Source: Bacteroidia bacterium (lineage in GTDB: Bacteria; Bacteroidota; Bacteroidia; Bacteroidales; Prolixibacteraceae). Taken from it: a stretch of DNA of 64,000 bases. Within the stretch, counting starts at the first letter, position 1. Each line of letters begins with the position of its first letter. The notes under the pieces were generated by a model. It was not told the origin of the DNA. It searched no databases and saw nothing but the letters and a program-made list of their open reading frames with translations. Shown here in pieces: positions 17,194 through 27,300 of the stretch. The stretch is taken from assembly GCA_026391315.1 (NCBI GenBank), contig JAPLDT010000099.1, positions 1 through 64,000 on the forward strand, in the 5' to 3' direction. The translations under genes were made by a program, and so were the position numbers.

Positions 17194-18114
17194 ATGGATC
17201 AGCCACTGGTTTCTATCATTACCGTAAATTACGATCATCCGGAGGTTACGCTCGATCTTCTAGCCTCACTTCGTCTGATTACCTATCCGAATATTGAAAT
17301 CATTGTTGTTGACAACGCCTCCCCAAATGACGATCCCGTCATTTTGAAGCAATCATATCCTGAAATTAATTTTATACAAAGCACTGTGAACCTGGGATTT
17401 GCCGGAGGCAACAATCTTGGGATCAGGCAGGCCAAAGGAAAATATGTCTTATTCATCAACAATGATACGGTGGTTGATCCGGGTTTTCTGGAGCCAATGG
17501 TCGCAAAATGTGAATCCGATTCAAAGATCGGAGCTGTAAGTCCTAAAATCAAGTTTTACCACCATCCGGATACTATACAGTTCTGCGGTCAGTCACCCAT
17601 GAACCTCTACACCATGCGCAGCCACGGGATTGGCCATGGCATGGTCGACCAGGGGCAGTTTGAGGAAGATACCCTAACCTATTTTGTTCACGGGGCTGCC
17701 ATGATGGTTCCCATTTCGGTCATCGCTGAAGTCGGACTAATGCCCGAATGTTATTTTCTCTATTACGAAGAGCTCGATTGGTGTGCAAGTATAAAAAGAG
17801 CCGGTTATCGGTTGTGGTACGTCCACAACTCCACTGTGCTGCACAAAGAGTCGATCTCGACGGGCAAGATGAGTCCCTTCAAGACCTATTACATGAACCG
17901 TGCCCGTCTGCTTTATCTTCGCCGAAATGTCACTGGCTTTACTTTTTTTATCGCCATCCTGTACCAGGTATTCGTAGCCATTCCGAAAAATTTACTTGTA
18001 TTCGCACTAAAAAAAGAAAAAGGACATTTCAAATCCTATTCCCGGGCCATTGGCTGGCATCTTAGAAATCTCTTTTCGAAGGATATTCATACAAATCCAA
18101 AACTTAACAATTAA
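17194..18114 (+). CDS. GT2 glycosyltransferase, rhamnosyltransferase-like
   Basis: A 306-residue GT-A fold inverting transferase. It opens with VSIITVNYDHPEVT, carries VVDNASPND and the nucleotide-metal motif FINNDT, and the acceptor-side stretch ELDWCASIKRAGY. A C-terminal hydrophobic helix (about 245-275) suggests membrane contact. Relatives include dTDP-rhamnosyl and other EPS transferases; donor and linkage cannot be read. It should add one sugar to the lipid-linked repeat unit. It is 5 bases before the next glycosyltransferase. Confidence 0.85.
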   Translation: MDQPLVSIITVNYDHPEVTLDLLASLRLITYPNIEIIVVDNASPNDDPVILKQSYPEINFIQSTVNLGFAGGNNLGIRQAKGKYVLFINNDTVVDPGFLEPMVAKCESDSKIGAVSPKIKFYHHPDTIQFCGQSPMNLYTMRSHGIGHGMVDQGQFEEDTLTYFVHGAAMMVPISVIAEVGLMPECYFLYYEELDWCASIKRAGYRLWYVHNSTVLHKESISTGKMSPFKTYYMNRARLLYLRRNVTGFTFFIAILYQVFVAIPKNLLVFALKKEKGHFKSYSRAIGWHLRNLFSKDIHTNPKLNN

Positions 18115-18119
18115 CAAAT

Positions 18120-19301
18120 ATGCATATAATCAATACAATACAAGTATTTTTATTGATTATCCTCGGATTGTCAACCCTTTACATATTCGTTTTTTCATTT
18201 GCCGGACTCTTTTACAGACAAAGAAAACCAGCTGCAACAGCTAAGTTCCGTAAAATGGCAGTCTTTGTTCCTGGTTACAAAGAAGATGAGGTAATTGTCC
18301 CTGTTGCCAAGGAGGCCCTATCGCAGGACTATCCGTCAGAGTCATTTGACATCATTATTATTGCAGACTCCTTTCAGCCAGAGACCTTAGTTGAACTGCG
18401 CAAATTACCTTTGAAAGTCATTGAAGTAGCCTTCGAAAAAAGTACAAAATCAAAAGCCCTTAACAAGGCAATGGAACAGCTTACAGAATCCTATGATGTG
18501 GCTGTGATTCTGGATGCCGACAACATCATGGCCCAAGATTTTCTCTCCAAAATCAATAGCGCCTTCGAACAAAAATGCATCGCCGTCCAGGGGCACAGGA
18601 CCGCGAAAAATATGAATACCTCCCTGGCCATTCTTGACTCCGTAAGCGAAGAGATCAACAACCATATTTTCAGGAAAGGTCATCGGGTACTCGGCTTTTC
18701 TTCGGCCATCATTGGTTCCGGCATGGCCTTCGACTATCCCTATTTCAAAAAAATGATGTTTGGTGTGACCGCTGTTGGCGGCTTTGACAAAGAAATTGAA
18801 CTGAAGTTGCTGAAGGCCGGACACAAAATTCTCTACCTCGATGACGCTTATGTGTACGACGAAAAAGTTCAAAAGGCGGAAGTATTTAGCAACCAGCGCC
18901 GAAGATGGCTTTCGGCACAGTTGCACTATTTTCAACACTACTTTTGGAACTCACTGAAGGACTTGCTGTTGAAAGGTAATTTCGACTACTTCGACAAGGC
19001 CATTCAGTTCATTCAACCTCCCAGGGTATTGCTACTTGGGTCAGTAATTATGTTCGGAACACTCTTTGTCTTGCTAAACATCTTGATAGACGGAAGCATC
19101 TTGTTGACAGAGTTATGGGGAGCAGTTGCGCTTTTCTGCCTCCTGGCATTTTTCTTCGCTATACCAGGCTCTTTCTACAACAGTAAAACGGCCCGTGCCC
19201 TGATGAGCTTACCAGGAGGTATGTTACTCATGATGGGATCATTGCTAAAAATTAAAGGGGCAAACAAGCAATTTATCCATACCAGGCACACAGCATCCTG
19301 A
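18120..19301 (+). CDS. Membrane GT2 glycosyltransferase
   Basis: A 393-residue membrane glycosyltransferase with an N-terminal helix (about 6-28), a cytoplasmic GT2 domain and two or three C-terminal helices (about 295-360). The donor site reads IIIADSFQPET and ILDADNIM, and the acceptor motif NQRRRW corresponds to the Q..RW box of processive-type enzymes. It may make a beta-linked backbone bond or add a single sugar; this cannot be told from sequence. It starts 5 bases after the preceding transferase gene and so is in the same transcript. Confidence 0.83.
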   Translation: MHIINTIQVFLLIILGLSTLYIFVFSFAGLFYRQRKPAATAKFRKMAVFVPGYKEDEVIVPVAKEALSQDYPSESFDIIIIADSFQPETLVELRKLPLKVIEVAFEKSTKSKALNKAMEQLTESYDVAVILDADNIMAQDFLSKINSAFEQKCIAVQGHRTAKNMNTSLAILDSVSEEINNHIFRKGHRVLGFSSAIIGSGMAFDYPYFKKMMFGVTAVGGFDKEIELKLLKAGHKILYLDDAYVYDEKVQKAEVFSNQRRRWLSAQLHYFQHYFWNSLKDLLLKGNFDYFDKAIQFIQPPRVLLLGSVIMFGTLFVLLNILIDGSILLTELWGAVALFCLLAFFFAIPGSFYNSKTARALMSLPGGMLLMMGSLLKIKGANKQFIHTRHTAS

Positions 19302-19375
19302 TGATTAATTAATGCACAAATCGATCAACTATTTGTTATACAATTCTATACTACGTCTTATACTAAAATCAAACG

Positions 19376-20431
19376 ATGGAAAAACCCAGACTGGAGCGAT
19401 TGGAAGCCTTACGTGGATTTGCAGCCTTGTACGTGGTATTTTTCCATGTTCTTCCACAAAAATTTTATCTGTTTGACATCAACATTGGTTTTCTATTCCG
19501 GTTTGGAACGGAAGCAGTTATTGTATTTTTTGTTTTATCCGGTTTTGTCATCAAATACACCTATGAAAAATCGAAGGACAAATCATTCCGCAACTATTTC
19601 CTGAGACGTTTCATCAGACTCTATGTTCCTTTGATCTTCATCTTTCTGATAGGGTATCTTTTGAAATGTTACCACGAAGGCTATATGGTATCCCCCCAAT
19701 TAAAGACTTTATTTGGTAATCTGTTTATGCTTCAGGATGTTATCACAGAAAAACCAAATGTTCTTTCAGGAACTTACATGGGTAACGGAGTACTTTGGTC
19801 GCTCTCCTACGAATGGTGGTTTTACATGTTTTTCTTTTTTCTCGCGACAAAAATCAAGGAGGATAAACTCAACACTTGGGTCGGCTGGCTAACCATTGCA
19901 GCAGCACTCTCCTATCTTTTCTATCCATTCATTGTCAATAGGTTGCTCATGTATTTTGCCATTTGGTGGACCGGGGTAAGATTTGCCACCGATTATCTGT
20001 CTGGAGTTAAAATTACCATCAGAAGAATTCTTCCGCAAGGCTATCTCTTGTTAACAATCATTTGCATCCTGGCGCTAAACCTTTGGATTCATTATGGTGA
20101 CTCTAAATCCTACGACTATCCGCTTGTTGCCTATCCGATTGTTGAATTGCGGCATTTCGTTTTCGCTGCCATGGTGCTCTTCGGTGCCGTCATTTGGCAA
20201 AACTTGAAGTGGTTTGGGTTTAATCTTTTATTAGGACCTTTCAAATACCTCGCTCCTTGCTCCTACGTAATTTACATTTCGCACGATTATCTTGTAGTTA
20301 ATGCGACTTATTTGAAGTTTCTGAACAACCCTATTTTGGAATATGGAATCTACATTGTTTTGATGATTCTCTTTTCCTATTTGCTGGAAGTGATTGTTTA
20401 TGACAGAATCAGAAAACAATTGATTGGTTAA
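19376..20431 (+). CDS. Acyltransferase 3 family membrane O-acyltransferase
   Basis: A 351-residue membrane protein with about ten helices, belonging to the OafA/acyltransferase-3 family. The N-terminal RLEALRGFAALYVVFFHV segment includes the family Arg and His, followed by FVLSGFVI and the GVLWSLSYEWWFYMFF block. Such proteins carry acetyl or succinyl groups across the inner membrane to decorate EPS, O-antigen or peptidoglycan. In this locus the EPS repeat unit is the likely target. A second, cytoplasmic acyltransferase of the left-handed beta-helix type lies downstream. Confidence 0.9.
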   Translation: MEKPRLERLEALRGFAALYVVFFHVLPQKFYLFDINIGFLFRFGTEAVIVFFVLSGFVIKYTYEKSKDKSFRNYFLRRFIRLYVPLIFIFLIGYLLKCYHEGYMVSPQLKTLFGNLFMLQDVITEKPNVLSGTYMGNGVLWSLSYEWWFYMFFFFLATKIKEDKLNTWVGWLTIAAALSYLFYPFIVNRLLMYFAIWWTGVRFATDYLSGVKITIRRILPQGYLLLTIICILALNLWIHYGDSKSYDYPLVAYPIVELRHFVFAAMVLFGAVIWQNLKWFGFNLLLGPFKYLAPCSYVIYISHDYLVVNATYLKFLNNPILEYGIYIVLMILFSYLLEVIVYDRIRKQLIG

Positions 20432-20484
20432 AATTGTTAATAGTATGTTCCTATTGAGAATTGTTGATTCCTGAAGCAATAATT

Positions 20485-21639
20485 ATGATAATTGGTATTG
20501 AAGCACAACGCATCTTTCGGAAGAAAAAACACGGGATGGATATGGTTGCCATGGAGTTGATCCGCAACCTGCAAACCATTGATACACAAAATGAATACAT
20601 CCTTTTTATCAAACCGGATGAAGACGATGGAGTCATTCAGGAAAGCTGCAATTTTAAGATTGTAAGACTTGCTGGTGGACTCTATCCTTTCTGGGAACAA
20701 ATTGCTTTGCCAAATGCCGCAAAAGCAGCCGGATGCCAGATTCTCCATTGCACCAGTAATACAGCACCAATATTCACTTCCATTCCTCTTGTGGTTACCC
20801 TCCACGACATTATCTACATGGAGAGCAGCTATTTCAAGATACTCAGTGGAACAGGAAGCTGGTACCAGAAATTCGGAAATGTCTACCGTAAAATGTTCGT
20901 CCCGAAGATTGTAAAAATGAGCCGGAAGATAATTACTGTTTCCCACTTTGAAAAAAACAGGATTGCTCAATTCTTCGGAATGGCCGACAGTACAAAGCTT
21001 GTGGCTGTGTACAACGGAGTAAGTGAATACTTTAAAAGAGTAACAGATCAGGATGAACTGAAAAGGGTGAAGGAGAGATACCATCTGCCCGACCGCTATT
21101 TTTTCTTTCTGGGAAACACAGATCCCAAGAAAAATACCAAAGGGACACTCAAGGCCTTTTCTGATTTTTTAAAACAGACCGGATCGGACCTGAAAATGGT
21201 GATGCTGGATTACGACCTGCAGGAGTTGGAAAAACTACTGGATGAGATTGGAGACAAGGGGCTAATTGATAAAATCGTTTTGACGGGATATGTAGTAAAT
21301 ATAGATTTGCCTGCCATCTATTGTCAGTGCGAGCTCTTCTTGTACCCGTCGCTACGCGAGAGTTTTGGTATTCCAATGCTGGAGGCAATGGCCTGCGGAG
21401 CCCCTGTTATCACTTCAAATACCTCATCGATGCCTGAAGTGGCAGGAGATGCCGCAGCGATCATCGATCCTTTCAAGCCCGAGGAGATTACCGCTGCCAT
21501 GATTCGCATTCTTACCGATCAGGAACTGAGAGATACGATGATTACCAAAGGATTGATCCAGGCCGCTAAGTTTTCATGGAAAGCAATGGCCGAAAATGTT
21601 CTGGCAATCTACCGGGAGATTGAAGCCGGTAAAAACTAA
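20485..21639 (+). CDS. GT4 family glycosyltransferase
   Basis: A 384-residue GT-B retaining transferase. ATG 20485 (MIIGIEAQRIFRKKKHGMD) is preferred to an upstream TTG because it begins the first Rossmann strand at once. The C-terminal domain has FFLGNTDPKKNTKGTLKAF and the E-x7-E donor motif within SLRESFGIPMLEAMACG, then SSMPEVAGDAA. Related enzymes transfer mannose, glucose or similar sugars in EPS assembly. It is 53 bases past the acyltransferase gene and 20 bases before another GT-B gene. Confidence 0.87.
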   Translation: MIIGIEAQRIFRKKKHGMDMVAMELIRNLQTIDTQNEYILFIKPDEDDGVIQESCNFKIVRLAGGLYPFWEQIALPNAAKAAGCQILHCTSNTAPIFTSIPLVVTLHDIIYMESSYFKILSGTGSWYQKFGNVYRKMFVPKIVKMSRKIITVSHFEKNRIAQFFGMADSTKLVAVYNGVSEYFKRVTDQDELKRVKERYHLPDRYFFFLGNTDPKKNTKGTLKAFSDFLKQTGSDLKMVMLDYDLQELEKLLDEIGDKGLIDKIVLTGYVVNIDLPAIYCQCELFLYPSLRESFGIPMLEAMACGAPVITSNTSSMPEVAGDAAAIIDPFKPEEITAAMIRILTDQELRDTMITKGLIQAAKFSWKAMAENVLAIYREIEAGKN

Positions 21640-21659
21640 TTGATATTTAAACAGCCTGT

Positions 21660-22859
21660 ATGTTGGTAAATCGAGATATTATTGTTGTAGGAATTCAGGC
21701 CTGGGACATTGAAATTGGCAGCAACTGTAAAAATATTGCTACTGAATTTGCAAAGAATAACCGGGTTCTCTATGTGAATGCTCCTTTGGACCGGATCTCC
21801 ATGTTCAGGGAACGAAAATTGGAGCGGACAAGGAGAAGGATCCAAATTGTGAAAAGCGGAAAACCCGAAATTGTAAAAATATCCTCCAATCTGTGGAACC
21901 TGTTTCCGGCAACTGTAATCGAGTCAATCAATTGGATCAAATCGCCATTCCTTTTTGACAGGCTGAACAAGATCAACAACAAAAGATTCGCCAAACAAAT
22001 TAAGATGGCCGCTGATCAGCTGGGTTTCAAAGATATTGTTATTTTCAATGACAGTGATATGTTCCGTAGTTTCTACCTGAAGGAGCTTTTAAATCCGGAG
22101 ACTTATATTTATTATACCAGGGACAACCTGGTGGCTGTCAATTACTGGATGAAGCAGGGAATAAGGCTGGAAGCAGCTCACATGAAAAAGTCTGACCTGG
22201 TTGTAGCTAACTCTACCTACCTGGCTTCGCTGGCCAGAGCTTTCAATCCCAATTCATTTTATGTTGGCCAGGGGTGTGATGTCTCTCTTTTTGACCAACT
22301 GATGGTTACTTCTATTCCCAATGACATAAAAGATATTCCAAATCCGATCATCGGATACATTGGCGCCTTATTGTCGCTCAGACTCGATCTGAAAGTACTG
22401 GAATACCTGGCTGAAACCCGTCCGGAATGGAGCCTGGTTTTGGTTGGTCCGGAGGATGAATCCTTCAAAAACAGCCGGTTGCACCAGTTAAAAAATGTGC
22501 ATTTTCTTGGCAACAAGCCAGGAAACGAACTTCCCTCCTACCTTAACCGGTTTGATGTCGCCATTAATCCACAGTTGCTCAGTCCGGTCACCATCGGAAA
22601 TTATCCCAGAAAAATTGATGAATACCTCGCAATGGGTAAACCCACGGTAGCTACCAAGACGGAAGCGATGAGTGTTTTTGACGATTATACCTATCTTGCA
22701 ACAACGAAAGAGGAGTACATTGCATGCGTTGAGAGAGCACTCCAGGAGGATACTCCGGAAAAACACCTGAAAAGGGAAGAGTTTGCCAAACAACATACCT
22801 GGGAAAACAATGTAAATGAAATAGCCAAAGCCATTGAAAAAGTAAAAAAACGATTATGA
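21660..22859 (+). CDS. GT-B fold glycosyltransferase
   Basis: A 399-residue glycosyltransferase of the GT4/GT1-like group. It starts near [17 protein letters not shown], and the donor-binding half has [30 protein letters not shown] and the [18 protein letters not shown] stretch, a variant of the usual E-x7-E region. It resembles teichuronic-acid and other EPS-locus transferases. Its stop overlaps the start of the next gene by four bases (ATGA), showing translational coupling with the O-acyltransferase. Confidence 0.82.
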   Translation: MLVNRDIIVVGIQAWDIEIGSNCKNIATEFAKNNRVLYVNAPLDRISMFRERKLERTRRRIQIVKSGKPEIVKISSNLWNLFPATVIESINWIKSPFLFDRLNKINNKRFAKQIKMAADQLGFKDIVIFNDSDMFRSFYLKELLNPETYIYYTRDNLVAVNYWMKQGIRLEAAHMKKSDLVVANSTYLASLARAFNPNSFYVGQGCDVSLFDQLMVTSIPNDIKDIPNPIIGYIGALLSLRLDLKVLEYLAETRPEWSLVLVGPEDESFKNSRLHQLKNVHFLGNKPGNELPSYLNRFDVAINPQLLSPVTIGNYPRKIDEYLAMGKPTVATKTEAMSVFDDYTYLATTKEEYIACVERALQEDTPEKHLKREEFAKQHTWENNVNEIAKAIEKVKKRL

Positions 22860-23473
22860 GTCTGATAGATATCATTAAAAGGAACCCATGGCTAAAACAG
22901 CTGGTTTTGAATGCCATGATGCCCAAAAACCAGGCCAGACCACGTCTCTGGGTGAAATTATTTCTGAATCCCTTCAAACATACCAAAGGCAAAAACGCAA
23001 GAATCTGCCGAAACAGCCGAATCGATGTGATGCCGTTCAACAACTTCGTGTTGGGAGATAACTCGACCATCGAAGATTTTTGTACCATCAACAATGGTGT
23101 GGGCGATGTACTCATTGGCCAGCGTTCACGCATCGGTATGGGGAATGTGTTGATTGGACCGGTTACGATAGGGAACGATGTGATCCTGGCTCAAAACATC
23201 GTGATGTCAGGACTCAACCATGGTTATGAGGACATCACATTACCTCCGCACAATCAACCTGTTACAAAGAAAACAATCACACTGGAAGATGAAGTGTGGG
23301 TTGGAGCAAATGTGGTGATCGTTGCCGGGGTAACCATTGGAAAACATGCGGTGATAGCCGCCGGATCCGTCGTGACAAAAGATGTTCCCTCCTATTCGGT
23401 TGTGGCTGGAAATCCTGCAAAAATTATTAAAAAATACAATCCTGAAACAGAAATCTGGGAAAGAACATCATAA
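22856..23473 (+). CDS. Hexapeptide-repeat O-acyltransferase
   Basis: A 205-residue cytoplasmic transferase with a left-handed beta-helix. Imperfect hexapeptide repeats run from about residue 50 to 190 ([47 protein letters not shown]) and the catalytic-type His sits in [10 protein letters not shown]. The C-terminus [13 protein letters not shown] is typical of WbbJ/LacA-like acetyltransferases using acetyl-CoA. It probably O-acetylates a sugar nucleotide or lipid-linked sugar. It overlaps the upstream glycosyltransferase gene by four bases. Confidence 0.9.
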   Translation: MSLIDIIKRNPWLKQLVLNAMMPKNQARPRLWVKLFLNPFKHTKGKNARICRNSRIDVMPFNNFVLGDNSTIEDFCTINNGVGDVLIGQRSRIGMGNVLIGPVTIGNDVILAQNIVMSGLNHGYEDITLPPHNQPVTKKTITLEDEVWVGANVVIVAGVTIGKHAVIAAGSVVTKDVPSYSVVAGNPAKIIKKYNPETEIWERTS

Positions 23474-23542
23474 ATAATTGACAATGGAAAATTGAGAATT
23501 TTCAATTACTTAATTACTAACCAATCACAGACAAAACAAGAT

Positions 23543-24316
23543 ATGTTGCAAAAAATCAATACCTATTTCTGGTATTTCATAGAATACACGAAACATGGCG
23601 ACTTCAGGTCTGTTGTCGCATCAGCAAGATACCTGATTAGCAAAAAATCACATTCCAAAGACAGGATCATTCAAACCTCTGTCGGCAAATTTTTCTGCAG
23701 AAAGAATACCAATGACTTTCAATTTGCCAATTTTCGGTACGAATGGGGGGTAAAACGCTTTTTTCTTGATCATGTTCAGGAATATTCACTCTTTGTAGAT
23801 GCCGGTTCTTGTATTGGAATTTATGCCATTTTATCAGCAAAATACAACCTTCCCTGCATTGCCTTAGAACCAGTAGCTGCAAATTTCGACGTTTTGATGA
23901 AGAATATAGAGCTGAACCAGATGACTGGGAAAGTAAGGTCTTTTCAATTAGGTCTTGGAAATGAGAACAAAGTGGTCAATTTCTATTTTGATCGGGTGAA
24001 TACCGGCGCTTCGCGGATTGACAACAATCATATATCCGGAAATTGCAGGGTAGAGTTGCGAACGTTTGATTCGCTGTTACCAGAATTTAATATAAATAAA
24101 CAGGATAATATTCTATTCAAACTTGATGTTGAAGGAATGGAATATGAAGCGCTTCAAGGGGCTGAGAGCTTTATCCGAAACCATCCTAGAATCACGCTGG
24201 TTTTGGAGAAAAAATTTACCGGAAAAACCCAAATCAAATCAATCCTGGATACATATGGAGAATTTGAATATGGAATGGTCGACCAATACAACATGTACGC
24301 AAGAAAATTGAGTTAG
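23543..24316 (+). CDS. FkbM-family methyltransferase
   Basis: A 257-residue SAM-dependent methyltransferase. ATG 23543 (MLQKINTYFWYFIEY) is chosen; an upstream TTG would add 17 unlikely residues. The SAM site is FVDAGSCIGIYAIL, followed by ALEPVAANFDVLMKNIELN, the FkbM hallmark, and LFKLDVEGMEYEALQGAE, where the acidic motif lies. FkbM enzymes O-methylate sugars or natural-product hydroxyls and are common in EPS and NRPS loci. Here it sits directly between EPS acyltransferase and NRPS genes, so either pathway could be its client. Confidence 0.87.
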   Translation: MLQKINTYFWYFIEYTKHGDFRSVVASARYLISKKSHSKDRIIQTSVGKFFCRKNTNDFQFANFRYEWGVKRFFLDHVQEYSLFVDAGSCIGIYAILSAKYNLPCIALEPVAANFDVLMKNIELNQMTGKVRSFQLGLGNENKVVNFYFDRVNTGASRIDNNHISGNCRVELRTFDSLLPEFNINKQDNILFKLDVEGMEYEALQGAESFIRNHPRITLVLEKKFTGKTQIKSILDTYGEFEYGMVDQYNMYARKLS

Positions 24317-24342
24317 TCCACTCAGAAGAACACCAAAATGAA

Positions 24343-27300
24343 ATGACACATCAACTACCAACCGATACCTCTATGCTGGAAGAATATTTGTACCATGAAT
24401 TCAATGAGGTACCAAATCTGAATTTAATTCCTGTGGATTACAAAGGGATTAAAAATCAACCATATATTGAAAACTCAATTCGGTTTTCAATAAGTCCTGG
24501 GATCGCCGCTAAATTATCCATCCTGGGAAAGTCGTTGCATTCTGATAGACAATCAATTTTACTTTCCACCTTTGGCATCCTTCTATACAGATACTCCTCA
24601 CAAAATGATTTTGTGATTGGCGTTCCTTTCGAAATCCGGAAAAACATAAACGGCAGTGTTGTCGACCTGCCAATCAGGTTTATTTTTCACGACGAACCTT
24701 CCTTTGCTGAAATTTTGGGAGCTATAAAAAACAAGATCAACACGGCTCTGGATAAAAGTGAGGCTTATAACTTGTCCCTGGAACCTTTTGAGACAAAGAA
24801 ACTTGGGAAGAAAGCAGCCTATCCTTTCCGTGTGTTATTTGAATTCAATCCCAACCCAACTGAGAACACGAATCCTGAAGAGATGAGTGATCAGTATCCA
24901 AGACATAGGGCATTTGATTTGAACCTTCAGGTCTTCGAAGAAAATGGTACACTTGAATGTCAAATAATATACAATCAGGCGCTCTATGCTCCTCAAACCA
25001 TTGAGAGATTTAGCGGACATTTCCAGACCATACTTACCTCCATTTGTGAGAAACCGCAAGCCAATGTGCAAAAATTACAAATTATTACTGACCAGGAATA
25101 TGATCAAATAATACGAGTTTGGAACCGCACAACAACTACTTTCACGAGAGAGAAGTGTATTCATCATCTATTTGAAGAACAGGTAAGTAGAACACCTGAT
25201 GCAATTGCAGTTGAATTTGAAAATGGGCGGCTCACCTATACCGAATTAAACTTGAAGGCCAATCAACTTGCCAGTTATTTACATAGCAAAGGAGCCCGAG
25301 AGGATCAAACTGTTGCACTTTTTGTGGAACGCGGTTTGGATATGATCCTCGGATTGTTAGCCATTTCAAAGACTGGGGCCACCTATCTCCCACTCGATCC
25401 CATTTATCCCATAGCCCGTCTCTCACTTATTGTTGATGATGCCGCTCCAGTTATACTTTTATCTCAACGCTCCCTAACTGACAACATTCCGGAATCAGGC
25501 GCGACAACCATTTTCATGGATGATTCGGATTGTCAGCGTGAGCCAACAAGCAACTTCCCATTTGGAAACGCCCAAAAACCTGCCTACATTCTCTATACTT
25601 CGGGATCAACAGGAAAGCCAAAGGGAGTGCCAATCACCCAGTTGGCGGTTGTAAACCTGGTGAATTCAATGAGTAAATTGCTGGAATTTACAGCAAAGGA
25701 TATCCTTCTTGCCGTTACAACGATTTCATTTGACATTGCCGAACTTGAGATGTATATGCCCCTGTTCTCTGGCGCAAAACTGGTGATTGCTTCTCAGGAA
25801 ATTGCTTCCGACATGGAATTGCTTTCCAAGAAATTGGACCAAAGCATGGCAACAGTTTTCCAGGCTACTCCTGTTACATACAAAATGTTGTTGATTAGCG
25901 GGTGGAAAGGAAAGAAAGACCTGAAAACGATCTGCGGTGGCGAAGCATTATCAAAAGAGCTTGTCAGGGAACTGCTTCCACGGGTCAGCGGGGTCTGGAA
26001 CTCTTATGGCCCGACCGAAACTGCCATCTATTCGGTCGTCAAAAATTTGACCATGGAAGACACAATCGGAGAAGGATATGTTCCGATTGGACGCCCCATC
26101 GACAACACAACAGTTTATGTTTTAAACAACAAAATGGTTCCTGTACCGGTTGGCATCCCTGGTGAATTGTACATTGGCGGAGAGGCCGTTTCTCCCGGTT
26201 ATCTGAATCTTCCCAGGATGACCGATGAGCGGTTTATCATCAATCCGTTTGGAAGCAATCCCAAAGAAAAAATTTACAAAACCGGCGACCTAGTCAGCTA
26301 CTTCCCCGATGGAAATCTTCTATTCCTTAACCGTGTGGATAGCCAGGTCAAAATCAGAGGATTCAGAATTGAACTCGGTGAAATTGAATCCGCTATTTCG
26401 CAATTTGACAGCATAAAAGACAATGTCGTAATCGTTAGGGAAGACATACCCGGGGATAAAAAATTGGTAGCATACTACATTGTGAAAGATAAGGAAGCGC
26501 CTGTAATTGCCGACCTTAAGCAATTTATTGTCACTAAGCTTCCTGATTACATGGTACCCGTTATCTTCATCAAGATGGAACAATTTCCAGTCACATTAAA
26601 TGGGAAAGTGGATCGCAAGCTGTTACCTTTGCCCGTTGAATCTTTGAACCAGGCATCCTCTAAATATGTTGAACCTCATAGCAAAATTGAGAAGGAACTG
26701 GTTAGTCTCCTTTCCGAAATTCTAAAGATCAAACAGATAGGAATAAAAGATAATTTTTTGGAGTTGGGCGGCAATTCACTGATCGCAACGATGTTTATAT
26801 CCAGGCTCAGTAAGATTCATGGGATTCATCTGCCTTTACGGGCGCTTTTTGAGAAACCTTCCATAGCTGAAATAGCCCAGGAAATCGAAAAATTAATAAG
26901 TATGATGAGAAATACCGAAGGAAATCTGACCATTTTGCACCAGAAACGGGCTTCACCGATAGCTGAGCTTTCGCCCGGACAAAAACGACTTTGGTTTGTC
27001 GAAAATTTTGAACCCGGGAGCAGGGCCTACAACTTGCCATTTGATTACAAAATCAAGGGAGAACTGAATCCTTCTATTCTGGAGAAAAGTATACAGGAGT
27101 TGATTGACCGGCACGAATCCCTCAGAACAGTTTTGAAGAGTGAAGAGGGAGTGCCTTTTCAAAAAGTCCTGGATTCCTATAATTTCACACTGGTCGTCGA
27201 AAATCTGGAAAATTTTTCAGAGGCAGATCGTAATAATTCCGTCGAAAAATATTCACTGGAGAATGAGTTGCATCTATTTGAGTTGGAAACTGGACCATTA

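Noticed and set aside
20437..21084. Minus-strand 215-codon frame opposite the GT4 gene
   Set aside because: It is a shadow of the GT4 coding region, without signal, domain or start context.
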